A stretch of DNA of 5,531 nucleotides from positions 175,969 through 181,499 of the forward strand of contig CP070773.1 in NCBI GenBank assembly GCA_020345945.1. The letters run 5' to 3'. The position numbers and the translations under genes were made by a program. Every line of letters starts with the position of its first letter. Positions within the stretch are counted from its first letter, which is position 1. The notes below the pieces were generated by a model. That model saw only the letters and a list, made by a program, of their open reading frames with translations. It was not told where the DNA came from and did no database searches. The stretch is from Candidatus Bathyarchaeota archaeon (GTDB taxonomy: Archaea; Thermoproteota; Bathyarchaeia; RBG-16-48-13; GCA-020345945). Of the stretch, positions 1 to 5,531 are shown piece by piece.

Positions 1-1
1 A

Positions 2-400
2 CATAGCGACCCAAGAATCAGAATGCGCAGTGCTGACGTTTTGGAGAAGGTGTCTCGAGAACGTCCTGAATACCTTCAACCATTCAAGAGCAGATTGATA
101 GACCAGATCTCAAAGATAGAACAACAGGAAGTTCGTTGGCACACAGCTCAAATGTTCTCATATCTAGACCTCGACGAGACAGAAAGAGACAAGGTCATCG
201 AAATACTGTTCTCCTATATTGACATTGACAAGAGTAGAATTGTTAAAGTATCTTCGATGCAGACTCTTGCGGATATCGCCGAGAAGAACGAAGCCGTCAA
301 ACCTGAGATACTGAAGAAACTTAAAGAGATCATGAATAGAGGTAGCCCAGCGATGGTTAGCAGAGGAAAAAAGCTGATCAAGAAGTTAACAGAGAAATGA
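2..400 (+). CDS. HEAT-repeat protein, 3' part (5'-truncated by window edge)
   Basis: The frame is open from base 2, giving about 132 residues to a TGA stop at 398-400. An ATG at 23-25 could be read as a start, but no Shine-Dalgarno sequence precedes it. The residues before it (S-D-P-R-I-R) also fit the opening of a HEAT helix pair running straight into R-S-A-D-V-L-E-K-V, so the real start probably lies upstream of the window. The protein is almost all amphipathic helix, with HEAT-like segments such as Q-Q-E-V-R-W-H-T-A-Q-M-F and S-M-Q-T-L-A-D-I-A, and ends in a lysine-rich tail. HEAT proteins of this kind are usually scaffolds; some resemble DNA alkylation repair-like helical proteins. No catalytic motif, signal peptide or membrane segment is visible. 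It converges on the Hdr operon with a 53-bp gap, so a shared function is not implied. The family call is fairly secure; the function is unknown. Confidence 0.75.
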   Translation, partial: HSDPRIRMRSADVLEKVSRERPEYLQPFKSRLIDQISKIEQQEVRWHTAQMFSYLDLDETERDKVIEILFSYIDIDKSRIVKVSSMQTLADIAEKNEAVKPEILKKLKEIMNRGSPAMVSRGKKLIKKLTEK

Positions 401-453
401 CACATTGAACAGTATTGTCGGATGATAGACTCATTTATCACACGATCTCTAAA

Positions 454-2898
454 TCAGATATTTTCAGATGACTCTGAGAGATCTTTCTCCGAAAGACGCT
501 GGCGAACGTATCCTCCCAATCTTCTTCTCGTTTCGAGATCAATGGATCCTTCTCCTTTGATTATCTTGTCAAAGGTCTCAAAGGTGTGGGCAAGTTTTCT
601 CCAATCGGGTACATAGACCTTGGAGAACCAGAGCCTAAAGGTAAATGCCTCGTCCAGATTCTCCAGCTCTTGTATATAGCCTTCAACCCTCTTCGATGCT
701 ATCAAGTGAGCTTTACCCAAGGGACCTTCCTCAGGGGCTTCTAAGAACATTATCCCATCAGCGCCACACGCAAATGCATGAAGGACATCCTTCATCTGCA
801 GCCTACCTGTCGAGGGTAGAGGGAGGATTCTTATGCTGCTGGGATATGTTATTCGGGAGATCCCAGCGATATCAGCGGCTGTATAGGCTATCTCTCTCTC
901 CATGAAGGCAAGTATCTTGATCTCAGCCTTCGAGTCTGCAAGAGTACCCTCGATCTGCGAAGAGAGCTGATCCTCTGTCGTACCATGAAGATCTAGGGTA
1001 TTAACATGACAGGAAGGAAGGCAGACACCACACCCAGTACAGAGCATCTCATTGACCTCGATGCTCCCGTTCTTTAAGGCTAGAGCCTCGAAGGGACAGA
1101 TCTCCACACACTCTCCGCAACCATCGCATACCCCTTCATTGCTGAGAAAGACTTTTTCAGGCTGGATTCTCACCACACCTTCCCTGAGGAAGGCTGTAGC
1201 CTTCGCGGCTGCACCCTCCGACTCAGCGACAGCAGTCTGGATATCCTTAGGTCCAGACACCATCCCGCACGCAAAGATTCCTTCCCGAAGAGTTGCTACT
1301 GGATCGAGTTTTGGATGGCGTTCGAGGACGAACATATCCTCACCAAGAGGAACCTTCGACTCGTCTGCAAGTCTCCTCATCGTCGAGTTAGGGACGATAG
1401 CCGGACATAAAATTACGAGGTCGACTATATTCTCGACTATGCGATTTATGAGAGTGTCCTCAGCCTTCAAGAGCAGTTGTTCCCTATCTGGGATTATCTC
1501 AGTGATCTTTCCCCTGACGAAGTGGATACCTTCCATCTGGGCTTTCTGGTAGAACTCTTCGTATCTGCGGCCAGGCGTTCTCATATCTATGTAATGGATC
1601 CAGACATCTACATCCTGCTCCTTGGCCATCATCGCCTGTTTAATCGCGTAGAGGCAACATACACGGCTACAGTAGGAGACCCCCCTCTCGGTCTCCCTTG
1701 AGCCGGCACAGAGTACGAAGGCGATCTTACCTACCTTTCCGCCGTCGCTTCGACGAAGAAGTATGCCTTTTTCCGGACCTGTTACGTCGAGAAGCCTCTC
1801 CATTTGGAGGGAGGTGATCACGTTTGGATGTTTTCCGTATCTGTACTCACCGAACTCCTTTAGGTCGTGAAGCTCGAATCCTGTTGCTAGGATTATTGCA
1901 CCGACATCGATCTTAACATCTCCCTCTTTGTCGTCTAGGTCTATAGCTTTGGTCGGACAGACCTCTAGACATTTCCCGCATCTTGAACAGTTATCAAGAT
2001 CCAACGTATACGTGGTGGGTACAGCCTGCGGGAAGGGAATGTAGACAGCTTTTCGAAGATCCATCCCCTCATTGAATTCATTTATCGTCTCGACCGGGCA
2101 TACTCTGCCACAGACCCCACATGCAATGCAGTCCTCAACCCTAACCCCTCTAGGTCTAAGGGATATCGTAGCTTGAAAGTTCCCGGGAAAACCGGTAATC
2201 TTCTTCACCTCAGCGAGGGTGAAGAGCTCGATGCCTGGATTTCTTGCGATCTCTCCCATCTTCGGAGTCAGGATACACTGTGAGCAATCAAGGGTAGGAA
2301 AGACCTTAGGATATTTGATGACGTGACCGCCTATGGACGGAGCCTTCTCCGCGAGGTAGACCTTAACCCCGTTCTCCGCGAGGTTCAGGGCGGTCGTGAT
2401 GCCTGAAATCCCTCCCCCAACGACTAGGACTGAACGTTCGACCTCCACCTCGACCGGTGTTAACGGGACAGCCTTTCTAACCTTCAGGACTCCTCCTCTA
2501 GTGAGGTCGATCGCCTTGAAGGTTGCCCCTTCAGGGTCGTCGGCATGTATCCAAGAACACTGTTCTCTAATGTTGACGATCTCGATGAGAGCCGGATTCA
2601 ATTCTTCTTCCTGGAGGATCATCTCGAAAGTCTTTCTATGCATCTTTGGAGTGCAGCAAGCGAGCACCACGCTGTTCAAACCGTGACGTCTGACTGACTC
2701 CTTGACCATCTCAAGACTTGGCTTGGAGCATAAGTATCGATCACCCTTCGAGAGGACTACACCACCCCATGTGGAGGATTCTCGGACTACCTCCTCGACG
2801 TCGACAATGTCTGAGATGTTTCCACCGCATTCGCAGACGAAGACGCCTATTCGAGTTTCTTGGTCCACTTCCCTCAAGTCCTGTGATCCCTGTGACAT
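454..2898 (-). CDS. hdrA: HdrA-like FAD/iron-sulfur protein with C-terminal MvhD-like domain
   Basis: This 814-residue protein matches subunit A of heterodisulfide reductase, the cytoplasmic FAD subunit that distributes or bifurcates electrons. An N-terminal HdrA domain has C22-E-C24-G-G-N and A-C81-C82-T-P-K. A Rossmann FAD site V-V-G-G-G-I-S-G lies at 159-166, and D-C205-S-Q-C208 at 204-208. A two-cluster ferredoxin insert has Cys 257/260/263/267 and 304/307/310/314. C397-X12-C410-X3-C414-C415 is the pattern for the atypical HdrA [4Fe-4S] cluster. A second ferredoxin domain has Cys 591/594/597/601 and 620/623/626/630. Residues 655-782 are MvhD/FlpD-like but lack its cluster cysteines. HdrA-MvhD fusions and QmoB share this architecture, so QmoB-like is the main alternative. 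The ATG lies 2 bp after the flavoprotein stop with no clear Shine-Dalgarno sequence, suggesting coupled translation; an in-frame GTG at codon 11 is a possible alternative start. It is the last gene of the operon. No membrane segment is seen. Confidence 0.92.
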   Translation of the reverse strand: MSQGSQDLREVDQETRIGVFVCECGGNISDIVDVEEVVRESSTWGGVVLSKGDRYLCSKPSLEMVKESVRRHGLNSVVLACCTPKMHRKTFEMILQEEELNPALIEIVNIREQCSWIHADDPEGATFKAIDLTRGGVLKVRKAVPLTPVEVEVERSVLVVGGGISGITTALNLAENGVKVYLAEKAPSIGGHVIKYPKVFPTLDCSQCILTPKMGEIARNPGIELFTLAEVKKITGFPGNFQATISLRPRGVRVEDCIACGVCGRVCPVETINEFNEGMDLRKAVYIPFPQAVPTTYTLDLDNCSRCGKCLEVCPTKAIDLDDKEGDVKIDVGAIILATGFELHDLKEFGEYRYGKHPNVITSLQMERLLDVTGPEKGILLRRSDGGKVGKIAFVLCAGSRETERGVSYCSRVCCLYAIKQAMMAKEQDVDVWIHYIDMRTPGRRYEEFYQKAQMEGIHFVRGKITEIIPDREQLLLKAEDTLINRIVENIVDLVILCPAIVPNSTMRRLADESKVPLGEDMFVLERHPKLDPVATLREGIFACGMVSGPKDIQTAVAESEGAAAKATAFLREGVVRIQPEKVFLSNEGVCDGCGECVEICPFEALALKNGSIEVNEMLCTGCGVCLPSCHVNTLDLHGTTEDQLSSQIEGTLADSKAEIKILAFMEREIAYTAADIAGISRITYPSSIRILPLPSTGRLQMKDVLHAFACGADGIMFLEAPEEGPLGKAHLIASKRVEGYIQELENLDEAFTFRLWFSKVYVPDWRKLAHTFETFDKIIKGEGSIDLETRRRLGGYVRQRLSEKDLSESSENI
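553..936 (-). other. MvhD/FlpD-like domain without [2Fe-2S] cysteine ligands (within hdrA)
   Basis: Residues 655-782 of the HdrA protein follow the MvhD (hydrogenase delta subunit) fold pattern: A-A-D-I-A-G-I-S-R, then I-R-I-L-P-L-P-S-T-G-R, then H-A-F-A-C-G-A-D-G-I-M. In typical members, from family knowledge, cysteines sit in an early C-X2-C, in a C-S/T-G-R motif and in a G-C-H-x-G-x-C-H loop, and bind a [2Fe-2S] cluster. Here those places read F-M-E-R-E (665-669), P-S-T-G-R (695-699) and E-A-P-E-E-G (720-725). The only cysteine in the domain is C711, outside these motifs. The domain is therefore probably structural or a docking surface rather than an electron relay. The reading frame is intact, so this is not a pseudogene artefact. 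Confidence 0.75.
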
Positions 2899-2900
2899 TA

Positions 2901-4553
2901 TTATAGAACTGTTAGTGCGTGAGATACCGTCTTCTCCCCCCGATAGTCGGGAAGTAACATAGGGGATCTCCTCAAAGTCTCTATGCCAGCCTCCGTCAAC
3001 AACTCTTCGTACTTTGCCACATGATTCAGCGTCAACTTTCCAAGCTTAACTTTCTCAGCATATTCCTTGGCAGCAATACCTGCCTTTCGTCCGAAGATGT
3101 TGTAATCGAGAACAGAATTCCCCATCAACCGGTTTCTACCGTGCACTCCACCTGTCACTTCACCTGCAGCGAAGAGGCCTGGAACCCTTGTCTCTCCTCT
3201 CTGGTTGATTACTATGCCTCCGTTCTGGTAGTGGAGAGTAGGAAAGACAAGGAGAGGCTCTTTGGTCATATCGATCCCGAATCTGTTGTAGAGCCTCCAC
3301 ATGGCGGAGAGGGCTGTCCTTATCGTCCCTTCACCTTGGATAGCCTCTATCATTGGAGAGTCAAGCCAAATCCCTCTCATCCCTGTCGTTGTCTCGATAC
3401 TATTCTTCCGTTCGTAGCACTCCCTGATTATCATAGCACTCTCCACATCTCGTGGCTCGAAGGGGTTGACGAATAAATCACCATTCTTGTTCACAGGCTG
3501 CGCTCCCAGAGACCTCACCTTCTCGGTGACCAGAAGACCGACTATCTGTTCGGGATATGCTGCACCTGTCGGATGGTACTGGACAGAGTCGATGTCTCTT
3601 AATCTAGCCCCAGCTCGATATGCTATTGCGATCCCGTCAGCGGTCGCCCCATAGTGATTCGTCGTTTGATACCCTTGGATGTGGAGCCTACCGAACCCCC
3701 CGGTCGCTAGTATCGTCGACTTGCTCCTCGCAATATGGTACTCTTGGGTTTCCATGTTGTATAGGACAGCTCCCGCGACCTGTCCATATTCGTCCATCAA
3801 TAGTTCTATTGCGGCTGTGAACTCTATCACAGGTATATTTCTGTTCTCTACCTCGTCTCTTAGGTTCCTTACGATCTCTAGGCCGGTGTAGTCTCTGCAG
3901 GAGTGAAGCCTCTTTCTTGAGGTCCCTCCACACTCAAGAGTGGTCATAGACCCATCTTGTTCCCTGTCGTAGACGACCCCTAGTTCCTCATGCCAACGGA
4001 GAATTGAGGGAGCCTCCATCACTAAGGCTCTTACCAGCTCAGGGTCGTTAGTGAAGTGCCCTCCTCCGATGGTGTCAAGGTAGTGTATTGCCGGGTTATC
4101 GTTGGGTCTATCCGCTGCCTGTATCCCTCCTTGAGACATCACTGAGTTCGCGTCTCCCAGTCTCAACTTCTGAACTATCAGGATGCTCGCGGGTTCAGCA
4201 CCAGTATAGTTAGCCCAGAGAGCTGCAACCATTCCTGCCCCACCTCCACCGATAATTAGGATATCGACGTCGAGGTCTATCGTGGAGAGGTCGATCTCCC
4301 GAGGATCTATAAGAGAGTGTGCTTCAAGGAGGTCTGCCACCTCAGTTGGTGCTAGATCTCCTTTGTTGGGTCCCAGTCTCACTCTTCTCTTTCCCTCCGT
4401 CTTGTAGTCGGGGTGGAACTGGTTCAGGGCCTTCTCCCTCTCCTTGAGATCGATGAGAGGAAACGTCTCTTTCAGCCGTCTATCTCTCGACCTTGCCACG
4501 GCCTCAATCGACTCACGCATGTACTCGGGGTATCCTTCTATCAGGCTACTCAC
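2901..4553 (-). CDS. Fumarate reductase/succinate dehydrogenase-type flavoprotein (TfrA/SdhA-like)
   Basis: This 550-residue flavoprotein is predicted to interconvert fumarate and succinate, or a related dicarboxylate pair, in the cytoplasm. The FAD Rossmann motif I-I-G-G-G-G-A-G is at 100-107. Active-site residues known from FrdA are all in place: H327 (V-Q-Y-H-P-T-G), T343-E344, the proton-shuttle Arg R368 (E-P-R-D-V), H441 (L-H-Y-Q-N-G-G) and R475 (N-R-L-M-G-N-S). N136 occupies the position of the covalent-FAD histidine, so FAD is probably bound non-covalently, as reported for thiol:fumarate reductase. There is a roughly 95-residue N-terminal extension before the Rossmann fold, and only about 60 residues follow the last FAD motif, so the usual SDH C-terminal domain appears reduced or missing. 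The GTG start overlaps the stop of the upstream Fe-S gene (GTGA), with GGAGG 11 bases upstream. L-aspartate oxidase is less likely because of the SdhB-type and Hdr neighbours. The true substrate is not proven. Confidence 0.88.
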   Translation of the reverse strand: MSSLIEGYPEYMRESIEAVARSRDRRLKETFPLIDLKEREKALNQFHPDYKTEGKRRVRLGPNKGDLAPTEVADLLEAHSLIDPREIDLSTIDLDVDILIIGGGGAGMVAALWANYTGAEPASILIVQKLRLGDANSVMSQGGIQAADRPNDNPAIHYLDTIGGGHFTNDPELVRALVMEAPSILRWHEELGVVYDREQDGSMTTLECGGTSRKRLHSCRDYTGLEIVRNLRDEVENRNIPVIEFTAAIELLMDEYGQVAGAVLYNMETQEYHIARSKSTILATGGFGRLHIQGYQTTNHYGATADGIAIAYRAGARLRDIDSVQYHPTGAAYPEQIVGLLVTEKVRSLGAQPVNKNGDLFVNPFEPRDVESAMIIRECYERKNSIETTTGMRGIWLDSPMIEAIQGEGTIRTALSAMWRLYNRFGIDMTKEPLLVFPTLHYQNGGIVINQRGETRVPGLFAAGEVTGGVHGRNRLMGNSVLDYNIFGRKAGIAAKEYAEKVKLGKLTLNHVAKYEELLTEAGIETLRRSPMLLPDYRGEKTVSHALTVL

Positions 4554-5236
4554 TCCTCGATCTCCCTCCTCTCATAGGATGCCCTCAACTCTCCTACATC
4601 CATCTCTATGAGCTGCACCACGTCCTCCCCAAGCTTTTCCTCCTCAAGCTCTCTCAGCCTCTTATCGAGCTGCTTCTCCTTTCCGAGGACATACTTTCCA
4701 TACAGCCTTCTGGCGAGGAGGGCTACCTGATATGGCGCGATCTCAGCTGGACATCTTACCGCACATAGCCCGCACCGTATACAGTCAAAAGAGAGAGCTG
4801 TCACCTGCTCAATATCTCCTCTGATTGCAGCCTGTACGTAGTCCATTACGTCTAGATCTTGGGGACAGGCTTTTGTGCAAGTATTACAGCTCACACACCT
4901 AGCAATCTCAGGGTAATACTCGAGAAGCAGGGTTCCACTCGAGTCCAACTCATCAAGGTCATACACTGTCTTCCTCACCGGCGTGAATGGAATCTGGGTG
5001 AGATACATCCCATCCTCCACCGTCTTCTGACAGGCCAACGCCATATGAAGCCGATAGTCATCCTTCAACCTGTATATGGTGGCACAGGCACCACAGAATC
5101 CTCCCCTACAGCCTGCTCCCCTCACAGGCCGGTAGCCGACATACTCCATCGCCTTCATAATAGTCAGATCTGACGGCACTTCGTACCCCTTTCCCATCAC
5201 GTAGATCTTAAGCGTAACACCCTTTTTCTCAGTCAC
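4550..5236 (-). CDS. SdhB/TfrB-type iron-sulfur subunit, [2Fe-2S] plus two [4Fe-4S] motifs
   Basis: This is the electron-transfer subunit that should link the flavoprotein to the Hdr-like subunits. Numbered from the GTG at 5234-5236 it has 228 residues. Plant-type [2Fe-2S] ligands are C43-X4-C48-X2-C51 and C69. Two ferredoxin motifs follow, C114-X2-C117-X2-C120-X3-C124-P and C152-X2-C155-X2-C158-X3-C162-P. Classical SdhB has a [3Fe-4S] centre at the last position; the full four-cysteine motif here predicts [4Fe-4S], as in TfrB, HdrC and Sulfolobus-type SdhB. The C-terminus is a charged, probably helical tail. It lacks the CCG domains that complete TfrB; a CCG protein is encoded just upstream instead. 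The GTG start is chosen because GGGGGG stands six bases before it. A TTG at 5270-5272 would add 12 residues but has a poor ribosome site. The stop overlaps the flavoprotein start by 4 bp. No membrane segment is present. Confidence 0.88.
   Translation of the reverse strand: MTEKKGVTLKIYVMGKGYEVPSDLTIMKAMEYVGYRPVRGAGCRGGFCGACATIYRLKDDYRLHMALACQKTVEDGMYLTQIPFTPVRKTVYDLDELDSSGTLLLEYYPEIARCVSCNTCTKACPQDLDVMDYVQAAIRGDIEQVTALSFDCIRCGLCAVRCPAEIAPYQVALLARRLYGKYVLGKEKQLDKRLRELEEEKLGEDVVQLIEMDVGELRASYERREIEE
4562..4570 (-). promoter_or_regulatory. Shine-Dalgarno sequence of the flavoprotein gene
   Basis: The minus strand reads AGGAGGGAG here, with the GGAGG core at 4565-4569, 11 bases before the GTG start at 4551-4553. 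It lies inside the end of the Fe-S subunit gene. Together with the GTGA stop-start overlap it supports the GTG as the true start and suggests translational coupling of the two subunits. A second GAGGA directly abuts the start codon and is too close to act as a ribosome site. Confidence 0.6.
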
Positions 5237-5242
5237 GTCCTT

Positions 5243-5248
5243 CCCCCC
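5243..5248 (-). promoter_or_regulatory. Likely Shine-Dalgarno site of the Fe-S subunit, deciding a GTG start
   Basis: A run of six G on the minus strand stands six bases before the GTG at 5234-5236. It can pair with the CCUCC of 16S rRNA using one G-U wobble. The upstream TTG at 5270-5272 has no comparable site, so the shorter protein is preferred. This is inference from spacing only. Confidence 0.45.
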
Positions 5249-5309
5249 AATTCTGTAACATATATCAGACAATCCCAGAAGAATCGAGAAGAGAGCACTT
5301 CACCATACC

Positions 5310-5531
5310 TCATTTCAGGAGCCCTTTACCCTTGAGAAGGTCGGTGGGATCTACATATTTCAGGTCAAGACTCCAAAAGCCCTGGATCCCAAAGGCTATC
5401 GCCATTAGCTGTGTGAAGTAGAATACAGGTATCTCCTTGAATCCAGGATAGAGTTCCTTCGCTTCTCTCTGTCTCTCATCGAGATTGAAAGCACAGAGTG
5501 GACAAGCTAGAGCGACGGCGTTAGCCCCCTC
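5310..5531 (-). CDS. hdrB: HdrB/SdhE-like CCG-domain protein, C-terminal fragment (5' end outside window)
   Basis: The frame is open from the window edge and runs 73 codons to a TGA at 5310-5312. The fragment begins E-G-A-N-A-V-A-L-A and continues C-P-L-C-A-F-N-L-D-E-R-Q, which is the closing C-X2-C of a cysteine-rich CCG domain. It then has I-P-V-F-Y-F-T-Q-L-M-A-I-A-F-G, the conserved HdrB tail. In HdrB, CCG domains hold noncubane [4Fe-4S] clusters that cleave the CoM-CoB heterodisulfide; in class E succinate dehydrogenases the SdhE subunit carries the same domain. Only the last part of the second CCG motif is visible, so the C-X(n)-C-C half and the first CCG domain cannot be checked. It lies 37 to 73 bp upstream of the Fe-S subunit, depending on that gene's start, on the same strand, and is presumably in the same operon. 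Confidence 0.85.
   Translation of the reverse strand, partial: EGANAVALACPLCAFNLDERQREAKELYPGFKEIPVFYFTQLMAIAFGIQGFWSLDLKYVDPTDLLKGKGLLK

Noticed and set aside
423..440. Inverted repeat TGATA / TATCA with an 8-base loop in the convergent gap, a possible bidirectional terminator
   Set aside because: The stem is only 5 bp and AT-rich, with no T-run following on either strand. This could easily occur by chance.
214..441. Minus-strand 75-codon frame rich in hydrophobic residues, resembling a small membrane protein
   Set aside because: It is antisense to the HEAT-repeat gene; the apparent hydrophobicity arises from reading the complement of Lys/Glu-rich codons.
454..2898. HdrA call replaced by QmoB or by a glutamate synthase-type small subunit
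   Set aside because: The C-X12-C-X3-C-C motif, the D-C-S-Q-C motif and the CCG neighbour favour HdrA. QmoB shares the HdrA-MvhD layout, but no QmoA/QmoC or sulfate-reduction genes are visible.
3021..3476. Open plus-strand frame of 151 codons antisense to the flavoprotein gene
   Set aside because: The predicted protein has no recognisable motif and lies entirely opposite a gene with strong family motifs. The same applies to the other plus-strand frames between 645 and 5173.
3688..3933. Minus-strand 81-codon frame inside the flavoprotein gene
   Set aside because: It is a shifted-frame shadow of the flavoprotein, very rich in arginine, with no ribosome site or motif.
5259..5272. TATA-like GATATATG on the minus strand before the Fe-S subunit, as an internal promoter
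   Set aside because: There is no convincing upstream BRE-like purine element, and the gene has its own ribosome site inside an apparent operon. Noted only as a weak possibility.

Overview
The window looks like chromosomal DNA from an anaerobic prokaryote. Soluble Hdr-type redox proteins, frequent AGA/AGG arginine codons, non-ATG starts with GGAGG-like ribosome sites, and no membrane anchor genes in view fit an archaeon best, for example a Bathyarchaeia-like or methanogen-related lineage. A strictly anaerobic bacterium (Desulfobacterota, Chloroflexota) carrying the same conserved cluster cannot be excluded. There is no rRNA, tRNA, CRISPR array or mobile element here.

Layout: the left edge (about 2-400, + strand) holds the 3' part of a HEAT-repeat protein. 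A 53-bp convergent gap follows. The rest of the window is one compact minus-strand operon, read right to left: the C-terminus of an HdrB-like CCG-domain protein (5310-5531, cut by the window edge), an SdhB/TfrB-type iron-sulfur protein (4550-5236), an SdhA/FrdA/TfrA-type flavoprotein (2901-4553), and a large HdrA with a C-terminal MvhD-like domain (454-2898). The last three genes are packed tightly, with one 4-bp overlap and one 2-bp gap, so they are probably co-transcribed and translationally coupled. The promoter must lie beyond the right edge.

Working model (inference): these proteins form a soluble electron-transfer complex. The flavoprotein keeps every fumarate reductase/succinate dehydrogenase active-site residue I checked. 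The Fe-S protein wires it through one [2Fe-2S] and two [4Fe-4S] clusters to the HdrB-like CCG subunit and to HdrA. HdrA carries FAD, four ferredoxin-type cluster motifs and the atypical HdrA cysteine cluster motif, so flavin-based electron bifurcation or confurcation is possible. The arrangement resembles thiol:fumarate reductase TfrAB with its CCG part on a separate gene, or a class E (SdhABEF-like) succinate dehydrogenase, with HdrA added. Two features stand out: the MvhD-like domain of HdrA has lost all its expected [2Fe-2S] cysteine ligands, and the flavoprotein has Asn where covalent-flavin relatives have His.
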